A DNA stretch of 64,000 nt from an uncultured Chloroflexota bacterium (GTDB taxonomy: Bacteria; Chloroflexota; UBA4733). A program made the position numbers and the translations under genes. How positions within the stretch are numbered: position 1 is the first letter of the stretch; each line of letters opens with the position of its first letter. The stretch covers positions 6,136 to 70,135 of the forward strand of contig CALBSQ010000361.1 of assembly GCA_937967325.1 (NCBI GenBank). The letters run 5' to 3'. The notes below the pieces were generated by a model that did not search any database, was not told the origin of the DNA, and saw only the letters and a list, made by a program, of their open reading frames with translations. Below are positions 26,386 through 35,455 of the stretch, one piece after another.

Positions 26386-27510
26386 TTATCCCAAGCGCAC
26401 CCGGCGATCGGGGCGGAAGGGACCGAGGCGGGAGTCGGGGGCGCCACCCAGAATCTCGGCGGACAGGAGCTCGCCGAGCAGCGGGCCGAGCGTCATGCCG
26501 CTGTGGGTCACCGCGAGATAGAGCCCGGCGCGGCCTGTCACCGCACCGACGACGGGGAAGCCGTCGGACGGCATGGGACGGATGCCCACCCGCGCTTCCA
26601 CGATGGGGGTTCCGGCCAGGTCGGGCAGGTAGCGGTGGGCACGGCGCAACAGCTCAGTGCAGCCGGGCAGCGCCGGGTCGGGTGGAGTATCGGCAGCGAC
26701 CATGGCGTCGGTGTCGGCATCCTGGAGCACGACGCGGCCGTCGCCATCGGGACGGAAGTGGACACCGGGGAGGTGGACGACGCCGCGAGGGCCTCCCTCG
26801 ACCGGAGCGGTGATGGCGAGCAGGCCGCATGTCGGCGCGAGGGGCAGTTCGACACGGTCCAGTCTCGCGACCTCATCGCTGAAGCGCCCGGCGGCGACGA
26901 CAACCGCGTCGGCGCTCACCCGCTCGTCCGAGGCGAGGCGCACGCCGGCCAGACGCTCACCAGCGCGCTCAATGGCGACGACGGCGTCGTCCTCCCGCAC
27001 GGCCGCGCCGCGCTCCCGCACGGCCTCGACCAGGCAGCGGACGAGCGTTGGCCCGTGCGCCCAGCCTTCCAGCGGGAAATGGGCGAAGGCGACCGCACTG
27101 CCGGAGCCACCCGGCCAGCGGACGCGTGACTCCAGGTCGGCGGCGCGCTCTGCTGAGATCAGCTCTGCTGGGTAGGCAACATCTTGCAGTCGCTGTACAC
27201 GGCCGCGTAGGGAAGCGGCATCTTCCTCCCCGACCGCGCACGTGACGTTGCCGGTCTCGTGCAGCCACGGACCGGAGCCAAGCGCGTCGCGCAGGCGGCG
27301 GTGGGCCTGAATGCCCTCGGCGTTGAGCGCGTGGTAGGCCGGCGGTGGCTTGTCGTTGGCGTTGAGCCAGGCGAAGCTCCGGCTGGTGGTCTCAGCGCCG
27401 GGTCGGCCGCGGTCGACCAGCGTCACGCGCGCGCCACCCGTCGCCAGCCGGTAGGCCACGGAGGCGCCGACGACTCCGGCGCCGATCACGACCACGTCGG
27501 GCATGGACAT
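26386..27510 (-). CDS. FAD-dependent oxidoreductase (DAO/glycine oxidase family)
   Basis: A 374-aa flavoprotein. The N-terminal dinucleotide motif is VVVIGAGVVGASVAYRLA, followed by VDRGRPGAETT. The C-terminal FAD-contact region is RVGIRPMPSDGFPVVGAV with GLYLAVTHSGMTLGP. Members oxidise amino acids, sarcosine or related amines with oxygen as acceptor; the substrate cannot be assigned. ATG 27510 is chosen because GAGGAGGGG lies 6 bp upstream. It stands alone on the minus strand beside the region of broken genes. Confidence 0.85.
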   Translation of the reverse strand: MSMPDVVVIGAGVVGASVAYRLATGGARVTLVDRGRPGAETTSRSFAWLNANDKPPPAYHALNAEGIQAHRRLRDALGSGPWLHETGNVTCAVGEEDAASLRGRVQRLQDVAYPAELISAERAADLESRVRWPGGSGSAVAFAHFPLEGWAHGPTLVRCLVEAVRERGAAVREDDAVVAIERAGERLAGVRLASDERVSADAVVVAAGRFSDEVARLDRVELPLAPTCGLLAITAPVEGGPRGVVHLPGVHFRPDGDGRVVLQDADTDAMVAADTPPDPALPGCTELLRRAHRYLPDLAGTPIVEARVGIRPMPSDGFPVVGAVTGRAGLYLAVTHSGMTLGPLLGELLSAEILGGAPDSRLGPFRPDRRVRLG

Positions 27511-27636
27511 GCGTCCCCTCCTCGGCACTCCGTAGTGTACGCTTCCGACTCAGATTCGTGTAACCACGACGAGGCATCCAGAGGCAGGGACGGTGGTTTC
27601 GCCGATCGAACTCGTCGCTAGGGAAGGATTGCCACA

Positions 27637-27900
27637 ATGATCGCTCCGGTCGCTCCATCGCGTGTCAGTCCTCTCGGCGAACTGGCGCGCGATGTGCGCG
27701 AGCAGGTCGTCGCCGCCCTGCTTGCTCGGCTGGCCCCACCGGATGTCGCGTCCGTCTTGGCGGCGCTTGCCGGCTCGCAGGACGATGTGCGGGCACTACC
27801 CTTTCCTCTCCAAGAGCAAGCGCGTGATGCGCTCCTGAATGCCTTACCCGCGGGGCTGAACGCCGTCGTGGTGAGCCAATTAGGTGAGGCCTGGTCATAA
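27637..27900 (+). CDS. Hypothetical protein, 3' end supplied by a MITE
   Basis: An 87-aa frame beginning with GELARDVREQVVAALLARL and rich in Ala and Leu, probably alpha-helical. Its last five codons and its stop codon lie inside the inserted element at 27886. The original gene was therefore longer or ended differently. If the element and one target copy are removed, the frame runs on into out-of-frame sequence, while 28030-28257 one base away encodes another helical segment. The pair may be the two halves of one disrupted gene. Family not recognised. Confidence 0.4.
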   Translation: MIAPVAPSRVSPLGELARDVREQVVAALLARLAPPDVASVLAALAGSQDDVRALPFPLQEQARDALLNALPAGLNAVVVSQLGEAWS

Positions 27901-28017
27901 ATGGTTCGCCTCTGGTGATCTGGTGCATTCATCCTCGCAAGACCGGCAGCCTCGGACAGCCGCCCGTTGGCGGTCCCGCCGGACTGCGCACCTCCTGGCG
28001 ATTTATGACCAGGCCTC
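27886..28017. mobile_element. MITE, 132 bp, 17-bp perfect TIRs, 8-bp target duplication
   Basis: The ends GAGGCCTGGTCATAAAT (27886-27902) and its exact reverse complement (28001-28017) bound a 132-bp element with no coding capacity. Both sides are flanked by the direct repeat AATTAGGT (27878-27885 and 28018-28025), the signature of transposition. An 8-bp duplication is found in families such as IS256, IS1595 and ISL3; the parent is not in the window. The insertion interrupts or truncates the small gene at 27637. Confidence 0.9.
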
Positions 28018-28029
28018 AATTAGGTAGGT

Positions 28030-28257
28030 ATCGGCCTCAGGAGCGACGAAGCGTATCTCGAGAAGGTCCTTTCCGAAACGGAGAAGGCAGACCCTACCCT
28101 CCGGCAGCGCATCGAGGACATCGCGCGTGAGCGTCAGATACCGCGCTGGCTCGCCGCTCTGCGTCTCCGTCAGGAAGGCCTGACGATCGAGCAGGTGGCG
28201 GGGTCCTTGGCGCAGGCCCTCCGCGACCAGTTGAGGCCGAACCAGGGCGCAGATTAA
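28030..28257 (+). pseudogene. Helical protein fragment downstream of the MITE
   Basis: An open frame of 75 codons without a usable start codon: SDEAYLEKVLSETEKADPTL, then ARERQIPRWLAALRLRQEG and LTIEQVAGSLAQALRDQLR, stop at 28255. The composition is that of a real, charged, helical protein. An in-frame TAG lies 9 bp upstream at the target duplication. It may be the 3' half of the gene interrupted at 27886, provided a further one-base shift is allowed. Confidence 0.4.
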
Positions 28258-28622
28258 GAGTATTCTGGATATTCCGTGCGAAATACTGTGTAGCAAGCCA
28301 ACGAGTAGGCATTTCCAGTGGCCCGGCCTGGCGGGACCAATCGTGCGGCACAGTACCTTGGTGGCGCTGCGGTACCATCTCTAGGCGGCAGAACATCGGC
28401 GCTACAGAGGGCGGTCGGGCGGATCAGCAAGCACGGAACTCGCCGCGAGACGTACCCGACGGACGGAGCGTACCTCGCCGGCATGGCCGCACGGTCCAGT
28501 GACGATTCCGCCGCTCGTGCGTCTCTACTCAATGACCGGCGGGCAGCATCGGCGCGACGGTCGATTCGGTGGCACGGCGGCGGCCACCCAGTTGCGTCGC
28601 CGGTTCCTAGGTCGGATCAGGG
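28258..28622. other. Intergenic stretch before the acyltransferase
   Basis: 365 bp without a convincing gene. It should contain the promoter of the MBOAT operon, but no standard -35/-10 pair was identified. Confidence 0.4.
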
Positions 28623-30029
28623 ATGATCTTCCCCACACTCCAGTTCGCGGCCTTCTTCGTCGTGGTCCTACCGCTCTCCTGGGCGTTGATGCCGCGACCG
28701 CGCCTGTGGAAGCCGTTCATCCTGCTGGCCAGCTACGTCTTCTACGGCAGCGCCGACCCGCACTACGTGCTGCTGCTTGCCGGCTGCACGGCCTGGAATC
28801 AGTTGTTCGCCCACCTGATCGACCGAGCCGGCCATGAGGGTCCGGCGCGATCGCGGCTGCTGGCCGTCGCCATCGTCGGGGACCTTGGCCTGCTGGGATG
28901 GTTCAAGTACTACGGCTTCTTCGTCACCACCGTGGCCGCTTTCACCAGCCGGCTGGGACTCCCGATCCCCTTGCCATTGCTGCAGGTGGCGCTGCCGGTA
29001 GGCATCTCCTTCTTCACCTTCCAGGCGATGTCGTACGTTATCGATGTCCGGCGCGGGGCCTGTGCGCCGGCGCGCCCGCTGGACTTCGCTGTCTATCTCG
29101 CCTTCTTCCCGCATCTCATCGCCGGTCCCATCGTGCGGGCGCGGGAGCTGATCCCGCAGTTCGCCGGCCCGCGTGATCCTCGGCGCATCGAGGCTGCCCG
29201 CGCCTTTGGCCTGATCTGCGGAGGGCTGCTCAAGAAGGTGCTGTTCGCCGACCTCATCGCCACCCGGCTGGTCGATCCCGTCTTCGGCGCCCCCACGCTG
29301 CACAGCCGCCTCGACGTGCTTGCAGCTATTTACGGCTACGCCGTGCAGATCTACTGCGACTTCTCCGCCTACTCCGACATGGCCATCGGGCTGGCGCTGC
29401 TGCTCGGTTTCCAGTTTCCGGCCAACTTCAACCGGCCGTACGCGGCAGTCACCTTGCAGGAGTTCTGGCATCGCTGGCACATGAGCCTTTCTCGCTGGCT
29501 GCGCGACTACCTCTACATTGGCCTCGGCGGCAACCGCAAGGGCCGCGCCCGTACCTATCTGAACCTTATGCTGACGATGCTCCTCGGCGGACTCTGGCAC
29601 GGCGCCGCCTGGCACTTCGTGCTCTGGGGTGGACTCCACGGCTCAGGGCTGGCCGTGGAGCGCTGGTGGAGCGAGCGGCGCGGCCAGGCGGCGCCACGTG
29701 TCCCCTGGCTGCGCTGGCTCCTTACCTTTCACCTCATCTGCCTGGGGTGGGTCATCTTCCGCGCCGACAGCCTCGGCACGGTCGGCGAGCTCTTTCAACG
29801 CTTGGCAACTGGTACCGGTCCGGCAACCGTCACGGCGCCGGTGTTGCTTGCCGTCGCCGCCGGCCTGGCTCTGCAATTCCTGCCGTCCTTCCCGTTGTCC
29901 CGCGCACAGGCCATCTTCGCCCGACTCGGGCCACTGCCGCAGGGTGTGGCCTTTGCCACCGTGCTGGTCGTCACCGGTGTCCTGGCCAGCGGCCAGGGGG
30001 TAGCCCCGTTCATCTACTACCGATTCTGA
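28623..30029 (+). CDS. MBOAT family O-acyltransferase (AlgI/DltB-like)
   Basis: A 468-aa polytopic membrane protein with about ten hydrophobic helices. It shows the MBOAT hallmarks GISFFTFQAMSYVIDV, the EFWHRWHMSLSRWLRDYLYI segment with its conserved Trp/His, and the active-site His in MLLGGLWHGAAWHFVLWG. Members move acyl groups, usually acetyl, across the membrane onto extracellular polysaccharides or teichoic acids. The SGNH protein 9 bp downstream is the expected partner that completes transfer. The pair probably decorates the exopolysaccharide whose genes lie at the start of the window; this link is inferred. Confidence 0.9.
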   Translation: MIFPTLQFAAFFVVVLPLSWALMPRPRLWKPFILLASYVFYGSADPHYVLLLAGCTAWNQLFAHLIDRAGHEGPARSRLLAVAIVGDLGLLGWFKYYGFFVTTVAAFTSRLGLPIPLPLLQVALPVGISFFTFQAMSYVIDVRRGACAPARPLDFAVYLAFFPHLIAGPIVRARELIPQFAGPRDPRRIEAARAFGLICGGLLKKVLFADLIATRLVDPVFGAPTLHSRLDVLAAIYGYAVQIYCDFSAYSDMAIGLALLLGFQFPANFNRPYAAVTLQEFWHRWHMSLSRWLRDYLYIGLGGNRKGRARTYLNLMLTMLLGGLWHGAAWHFVLWGGLHGSGLAVERWWSERRGQAAPRVPWLRWLLTFHLICLGWVIFRADSLGTVGELFQRLATGTGPATVTAPVLLAVAAGLALQFLPSFPLSRAQAIFARLGPLPQGVAFATVLVVTGVLASGQGVAPFIYYRF

Positions 30030-30038
30030 GGAAATCGT

Positions 30039-31283
30039 ATGGCGACTCCTGGGCAGCCCGACGGCTCACCGACGACATCCATCCAACGCGTGCTGGTCAC
30101 GATGGTCACCGGGATGCTGCTGGCGGTCGTGGTCGATGCCGGAGCCGTCGTCCACGCCAGCGCCGGTATGCCCGACGGTCCCGTCCGCACGGTAACCCAC
30201 TCCATCGGCACAACCGCGTTGCAGTTCGCCGAGGCAACCCACCTGAACTGGCCGTCGCGGCAGCTCACCGCCATCCTCGGACGTCCAACCCAACCATCGA
30301 CGCCGCCGTTGCTCGCCGCGGCGAATAGCCCCGCGACGGCGTCTGGAGGTACCAGTTCCGCGGACGACCCGCCACCGGAAGCAACACCGCCAGCCGCCAC
30401 GGACACACCGGCTTCGGCGCCCGCCGCGACGGCGACACCGCTGCCGCGGCCGAGCGCAGCACCCGCGGCAGGAACGCAGGCGACCCAGGAGCCGGCAACG
30501 CCGACCGCCGCGCCGCCGCCACCGACGCGGACCGCGACGTCGGCGCCGACGGCCGCGCCCACGGCGACCGCGGAGGCGCCCCTGCGGCGGCCGATGCCCA
30601 ATCAGCCACTGCGGCTGCTCGTCACCGGCGACTCGCTCACCGGCTACCTGGGGCCACAGTTGATCGATGCCGCCGCTTCCGATGGACCCGTACACGGCGT
30701 CGTGGATACCCACGACGGCACCGGCCTGGTCCGGCCCGATTTCGTGGATTGGTCAGTGGTGGCCAAACAGCAGGTGGCCACCGACAAGCCGGAGGCCGTC
30801 GTTGTCATGTTGGGCGGCAATGACGACCAGAACATTGCCATGCCGGACGGCAAGGTCTTCATGATGGGATCGCCGGAGTGGACCCAGGAATACGCGCGCC
30901 GGGCGGAGCGCTGCCTCCGCATCTGGATCCAGGGCGGCGCTCGACGTGTGTACTGGCTATCCGTGCCCCCCCCGCGCGACCACACCACGGCCCGCGTCGA
31001 TGCCCAGATCAACGTGGCGATTCAGCAGGCTGCCGGCAAAGTCCCCGGCGCCGAGTACCTCGACCTAAATGACTCGGTCACCGCCCACGGGCAGTACGCG
31101 GACTTCGTGACCGATGGCCGCGGTGCAACCGTCCTGGTCCGCGAGCCGGACGGCATCCACCTCAACATCGCCGGATCAAATATGGTCGCGCAGAAGGTGC
31201 TGCACGTCATCGAGCGTGACTGGCATCTCGACGGCGACGTCGCCACGACGGGGCCTTCGGCCACCAAGGGCAGTAGTCGCTAA
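30039..31283 (+). CDS. SGNH hydrolase-type esterase/acyltransferase (DUF459-like)
   Basis: A 414-aa membrane-anchored protein. One helix near residues 19-35 is followed by an extracellular stalk rich in Pro, Ala and Thr (residues about 85-185). The SGNH domain follows, with nucleophile Ser in LLVTGDSLTGY, Gly/Asn oxyanion residues in VVMLGGNDDQN and catalytic Asp/His in EPDGIHLN. Such proteins pair with AlgI-like MBOATs in the manner of AlgX/AlgJ and DltD. It begins 9 bp after the MBOAT stop, so the two form an operon. Confidence 0.85.
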   Translation: MATPGQPDGSPTTSIQRVLVTMVTGMLLAVVVDAGAVVHASAGMPDGPVRTVTHSIGTTALQFAEATHLNWPSRQLTAILGRPTQPSTPPLLAAANSPATASGGTSSADDPPPEATPPAATDTPASAPAATATPLPRPSAAPAAGTQATQEPATPTAAPPPPTRTATSAPTAAPTATAEAPLRRPMPNQPLRLLVTGDSLTGYLGPQLIDAAASDGPVHGVVDTHDGTGLVRPDFVDWSVVAKQQVATDKPEAVVVMLGGNDDQNIAMPDGKVFMMGSPEWTQEYARRAERCLRIWIQGGARRVYWLSVPPPRDHTTARVDAQINVAIQQAAGKVPGAEYLDLNDSVTAHGQYADFVTDGRGATVLVREPDGIHLNIAGSNMVAQKVLHVIERDWHLDGDVATTGPSATKGSSR

Positions 31284-31459
31284 CCGGCGCCTCTGCGAAT
31301 TCCTGGGGCTGCCACTGGCGTCGGCCCCAGGCGAAGGGTTTGGGCCAGAGGACGTGGACATGAGCGAACGAAGGCGGTGGTCGGAATTCCGCTATACTCA
31401 AGCCTCAAGGTCAACCCTGGCCGCGGGAACGCGGCCGGCGGCGGATAGGGGGCGATGCG

Positions 31460-32135
31460 GTGGCCGTTCTGCCCCAGCTCAGCGACCTCGACCTCTTCTT
31501 GCTCACCGTGCCTGATGATGCGGAGGATGCGCCCTGGATGGTGATGGCCGATCTCCAAGTGCGCGACGTGGATCTCCTCAAACCCATCCTCCGCCTGCAC
31601 ATCGCGCGGAATCGCTTGCCTTGGTATCTCGCCTCATACCTGAAAATCACGCGTCCGCGGCCGGGATCGACTCGCCTCCTGGAAGCGGCTCCCGACCTGC
31701 TCGTCGTGGAAGCGGAGGAGCGTCTGCGCACGTCCTGGAATGTAATCAGCGAGGGGAAGGCGCCCCAGTTCGTCCTGGAGATGACCAGCAAGTCGAGCTG
31801 GGATCGCGACCGGGACGAGAAGCCGTCGATTTACGACGGTATGGCTGCGGGCGCTGGATCAGCAAGGGCAGCGGCTGCCGACGCCATCAGAATGGGCTGA
31901 GATGGAAGCGGATCGTGCCGACGCGGCGGCGTCCAGAGCCGATGCGGAAGCGGAGCGGGCCGCCGCCGAAGCGGCCAGGGCGAATGCCGAAACGGCCAGG
32001 GCCGATGCGGAAGCAGCGCGAGCCGACGCCGAAGCGGCCGCTCGCCTGGAGGAAACGATCCGACGCCAGGCCGCGGAAGCGGAGGCCGCACGCCTGCAGG
32101 AGGAACTGCGCGAGCTGCGGAAAGGTCAGGGATAG
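31460..32135 (+). pseudogene. Uma2 family gene with internal deletion and frame change
   Basis: The 5' part (GTG 31460) matches the middle of a Uma2 protein: PDLLVVEAEERLRTSW, QFVLEMTSKSSWDRD and DEKPSIYDGM, which hold the Asp, Glu and Lys of the nuclease core. Immediately after IYDGM near 31845, another frame continues with LRALDQQGQRLPTPSEWAE and a long Ala/Glu/Arg coiled coil ending RLQEELRELRKGQG, the normal C-terminal part of coiled-coil Uma2 proteins. The roughly 60 residues expected in between (the GVxEYW strand) are missing. In the first frame translation ends at 31900. Deletion pseudogene. Confidence 0.7.
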
Positions 32136-32170
32136 GCGACGACAAGGCGGGCCGCCGGACGCGGCCGAAA

Positions 32171-32199
32171 GTTGACAATGCCGGTCAACAAGGTATACT
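32171..32199 (+). promoter_or_regulatory. Sigma-70-type promoter with overlapping palindrome
   Basis: TTGACA at 32172-32177 and TATACT at 32194-32199 are separated by 16 bp, about 37 bp before the start of the 123-aa gene. GTTGAC (32171-32176) and GTCAAC (32184-32189) form an inverted repeat over the -35 box and spacer, a placement that would suit a repressor. Confidence 0.7.
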
Positions 32200-32235
32200 G
32201 TTTGAGACGTTGTGACATGCTGCTGAGGTGGCCTC

Positions 32236-32607
32236 ATGAAGCTCTCACAGATCTTCGCACCGGGGCGTCAGTGGTCTCCGGCTCGACCTGTCGCTGTCGA
32301 GCCGCTGGTCTGGCTTGATCCGTATCACCAACCGTGCTCCCCACTGGAGCTTCGGGTCTATGCGGCGCTCGCCGATGGCCCGCTGCCGCTGTCGGAGATT
32401 ATCGAGCGCCTTGCCGAGGCCGAGGTCCGCGCCGGGCACGCCAGCGGAGCCTGGTCCCTCAGTGCGGGCGCCGAGGCGCTCCCCGCGCTGCGAGATGAGG
32501 CATACCGGTCGCTGGAGCAACTGGACGGCCGGCAGATTGCGATGGAGACGCCATTACCGATCCGCTCGATCGCGTTCAACTCCTGGCAGTTGCAGCTCTG
32601 CGCCTGA
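32236..32607 (+). CDS. Hypothetical protein, 123 aa
   Basis: ATG 32236 follows GAGGTGG, downstream of a good promoter. The middle section (SPLELRVYAALADGPLPLSE, then IIERLAEAEVRAG) could form a small winged-helix-like unit, and the end PIRSIAFNSWQLQLCA is hydrophobic. No family is recognised. It stands alone between the broken Uma2 gene and a convergent Nudix gene. Its strong, possibly repressed promoter suggests that it is expressed. Confidence 0.55.
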   Translation: MKLSQIFAPGRQWSPARPVAVEPLVWLDPYHQPCSPLELRVYAALADGPLPLSEIIERLAEAEVRAGHASGAWSLSAGAEALPALRDEAYRSLEQLDGRQIAMETPLPIRSIAFNSWQLQLCA

Positions 32608-32707
32608 GCGCATCGCGGAAAGCCCTCACCTGGAGCATCGGTCCACTATTCGCATCCGCCCCTGAGCACGAAAAGGGGGAATAACGCTTCCCCTCTGGAC
32701 AGCGTCA

Positions 32708-33274
32708 TTAGTGGTCCGGTGCTCCAGTCGGTATCCCCCGGCGCTGTAGCCAATCCCGGATCGCCGCGCGATGCCCGGCAAAGGCAATCTGGTCGGGGAG
32801 ATGCTGGGCCGGGAAGAAGCTGACTTCGATCGCATCGTCGCCAGCGGCAGGCGTGCCTTCACCCGCTGCCGCGCCGTATACGATCAAGTGCGCCACGTTG
32901 CGCGGATCGTCGGTACCGAAGTAGACGCCCCAGAGGCCGGTCAACTGCACCGCGAGGCCGGTCTCCTCCAGCGCCTCGCGCACGGCCGTCTGTTCGGCGC
33001 TCTCGCCATACTCGACAAAGCCCGCCGGCAGCATCCACCAGCCGCGATAGGGGTCGTGCCGGCGCCGTACCAGCAGCAGACTGCCGTCCCGCTCGACACC
33101 GATGGCCGCGCCGGTGGCGTTCTTGGCAAAGTAAACCCAGTCGCAACGCGGGCAGGTGGGCCGTAGTCTGCCCCCGTGGAGGCGCTGATCCAGCGGAGTG
33201 GCGCATCGGGCGCAGAAGTCGGGCCGGCCGGGGTCCGCGACTACCACCTCATCAATCGTGGGCGTCGTGGCCAC
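32708..33274 (-). CDS. Nudix hydrolase with N-terminal zinc ribbon
   Basis: A 188-aa protein. A zinc ribbon made of C21, C24, C41 and C44 (FCARCATPLD, TCPRCDWVYF) precedes a Nudix domain. The Nudix box at residues 85-107 fits GX5EX7REUXEEXGU completely (GFVEYGESAEQTAVREALEE then TGL). The layout resembles NADH pyrophosphatase-type and other zinc-ribbon Nudix enzymes that cleave nucleoside diphosphates linked to another group; the substrate is not certain. The start is a GTG; a few alternative downstream starts exist. Cytoplasmic. Confidence 0.85.
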   Translation of the reverse strand: MATTPTIDEVVVADPGRPDFCARCATPLDQRLHGGRLRPTCPRCDWVYFAKNATGAAIGVERDGSLLLVRRRHDPYRGWWMLPAGFVEYGESAEQTAVREALEETGLAVQLTGLWGVYFGTDDPRNVAHLIVYGAAAGEGTPAAGDDAIEVSFFPAQHLPDQIAFAGHRAAIRDWLQRRGIPTGAPDH

Positions 33275-33448
33275 CTCATTTCGGAAGCCACGGGAACCGG
33301 TTCCTTACACCGATGACGGAACCCGCGCAAGCCGTGGCATGGCCATAGTGTACTATCCCGCTCACGTTACCGAGCGCTTGGTCCGGCAACGGCGAGGGGA
33401 AACCAATGCTGGGCAATCCTCCAACTGAAAACGTCCGGTGAGTCAGAC

Positions 33449-35449
33449 GTGCCCGACACGGTAGACAACCCTAGCCCGCACCCATCCGTCGTCAAGCCCG
33501 CGTCGACGCCGGCTCACCGCTGGCGTCGACGGCGGAAGCGCCAGCTTGGTCTTGTCCTTGCCTTGCTCATTGTCCTCCTTCTGGCCGACCTCGCGCTCTC
33601 GACCTACTGGACTCGTGACGGCATCAACCAAGCAACGCGCGCTGCCGGCAGTCTGGCCTCGGGCACACTGCTCTCGTCACCGGCATCGCTGGGGCGATTG
33701 CAGCGCGAGCTGGCGGCGTCGCACGCGAGCCTGGTCAGGGCTCGACTGCTCTTGGTCCCTTGGACGCCTTTTCTTGGTCACCTTGGTTGGATCCCGCATG
33801 CCGGCCGGTTCCTGGTGTCGACGCCACCGCTCCTCCACAGTGCCGCCTGCCTGACAGGAGCGGCGGCCAGTGCCGTCAGCGTCGCTGCCGCGGTTGACCA
33901 ACTGGCACGCGAACCGAACGTCACAAACCTCCCCAGCAACCTCGTAGCGGCGCTTGACGCCGAGCGACCCACCATTGCGGACGCGCGCGCCAACATGACC
34001 TGCGCCGTCGCCGCGAGAAAGACAGTCGACCCGCGCATGGGCGACGGTTCGGCATCCTTCGTTGGCGCCCTAGCGCAACTGGACCGATCACTCGCGGAGA
34101 GCAACGAGCTGCTCGACGCACTGACAGCGCTTCCGAATGCCAGCCGGTGGCTGCTGGGCTTCGACCAACCGCGGCGCTATCTGATACTTGGCCAGGATCC
34201 CTTCGAGTTGAGGGCCACCGGCGGCTTCATCGGCAGCATGGGCCTGGTCACCGTCACCGCCGGCACGATCACCTCGCTCGACTATCGCGGCGTCCTTGAC
34301 TTCGAGCCGGCCCATCAGCTTGGGCTGGAGCCACCACAGCCGTTAGCCAAGTACATGGCCTTGGGCGGCTGGTACCTTCGCGACGCCAACTGGTCTCCCG
34401 ACTTCCCAACGGCCGCTCAACAGGTGGAGACGTTCTTCCGCTACGACCAGGGAGTGCCGGCAGACGGCGTGATCGCGCTCGACCTCTATGCCGTCCAAAG
34501 CCTGCTGGCAGCGACTGGACCGGTGACGCTACCGGCATACGGTGAAACCGTCAGCGCTGACACGGTTATCGACGAGATCTGGCAGCACATCAACGCTTCC
34601 GGCAGCCTCACCAGCGCACGCGAGCAGGACAAGAGCGACTATCTGACCGCGCTGGTCACGGCCGTGCTGGCGACGCTGCAGCAACCCGGCGCGGATTCCC
34701 TGCCTCGCCTCCTTCAAGCCGCGACGGCGGCCATCATGGAGCGGCACCTGCTCCTGTATGGCGAGGACAAGGATGCTCAGTCGCTGGTGCATCTTGCCGG
34801 CGCGGACGGCAGCGTGTGGGATGGGCCAGGAGACGGGCTCCAGATCGTCGACACGCACGTCTCCTATGGCAAGATGGCAGCAATGGTCGACGAAGCCGTT
34901 GCGCTGGACGTGACCATCGGTTCAAACGGCCGGGTCGCCGAGGACACGCTTACCGTCACCTACCAGAATCGCTATGGTCAGCGGGCAGCCACGAGAGTCT
35001 GGCGCGAGCTTCACAGCGAGCTGTACGATTTCCACACGCACACCATGCAGCCGGGCACGGGCGTGCTCGCCACGTACGTCCGCGTGCTCGTACCGCCAGG
35101 TTCCGCGTTGCTAGCCGCGGAGGGTGGCGACGACCAGCCCGGCGATGCTGCCGATGCCGGGCGGACGGAGCTGTCATCCTATCTGGTCGTGCGCCCGGAC
35201 CAGAGCCGGTCATTGCTGTTTCGCTACATGCCGGCCGTCACGGGTGCGCCGGCAGGTACCTATCGCCTGACCGTGCAAAAGCAGCCCGGCACCGTCGCCG
35301 AGCCACTCACCGTCCGCGTCCATCTTGACGCTCACCTCGGTCCGGTGATTTTGCACTCCGGTTGGGTGCGACAGGGCACAACGACCTGGCAGTATTCCGG
35401 CGACCTGCGGCAGGACCAGCACCTGTCGTTGCAGTGGGCATTGCCATGA
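33449..35449 (+). CDS. DUF4012 domain protein
   Basis: A 666-aa membrane-anchored protein. A basic N-terminus (RWRRRRKRQ) precedes one helix at about residues 34-52. The DUF4012 core contains FELRATGGFIGSMGLVTV and WYLRDANWSPDFPTAA, the two hallmark segments of the family. The C-terminal part is a beta-rich extracytoplasmic region. The family is common in Actinobacteria and Chloroflexota and is often near polysaccharide genes; its function is unknown. It starts with GTG and ends 6 bp from the convergent solute-binding protein gene. Confidence 0.8.
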   Translation: MPDTVDNPSPHPSVVKPASTPAHRWRRRRKRQLGLVLALLIVLLLADLALSTYWTRDGINQATRAAGSLASGTLLSSPASLGRLQRELAASHASLVRARLLLVPWTPFLGHLGWIPHAGRFLVSTPPLLHSAACLTGAAASAVSVAAAVDQLAREPNVTNLPSNLVAALDAERPTIADARANMTCAVAARKTVDPRMGDGSASFVGALAQLDRSLAESNELLDALTALPNASRWLLGFDQPRRYLILGQDPFELRATGGFIGSMGLVTVTAGTITSLDYRGVLDFEPAHQLGLEPPQPLAKYMALGGWYLRDANWSPDFPTAAQQVETFFRYDQGVPADGVIALDLYAVQSLLAATGPVTLPAYGETVSADTVIDEIWQHINASGSLTSAREQDKSDYLTALVTAVLATLQQPGADSLPRLLQAATAAIMERHLLLYGEDKDAQSLVHLAGADGSVWDGPGDGLQIVDTHVSYGKMAAMVDEAVALDVTIGSNGRVAEDTLTVTYQNRYGQRAATRVWRELHSELYDFHTHTMQPGTGVLATYVRVLVPPGSALLAAEGGDDQPGDAADAGRTELSSYLVVRPDQSRSLLFRYMPAVTGAPAGTYRLTVQKQPGTVAEPLTVRVHLDAHLGPVILHSGWVRQGTTTWQYSGDLRQDQHLSLQWALP

Positions 35450-35455
35450 CGAGCC

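Noticed and set aside
27886..28017. Rho-independent terminator at the inverted repeat
   Set aside because: The arms are 98 bp apart and flanked by an exact 8-bp direct repeat, which is a transposition signature rather than a terminator.
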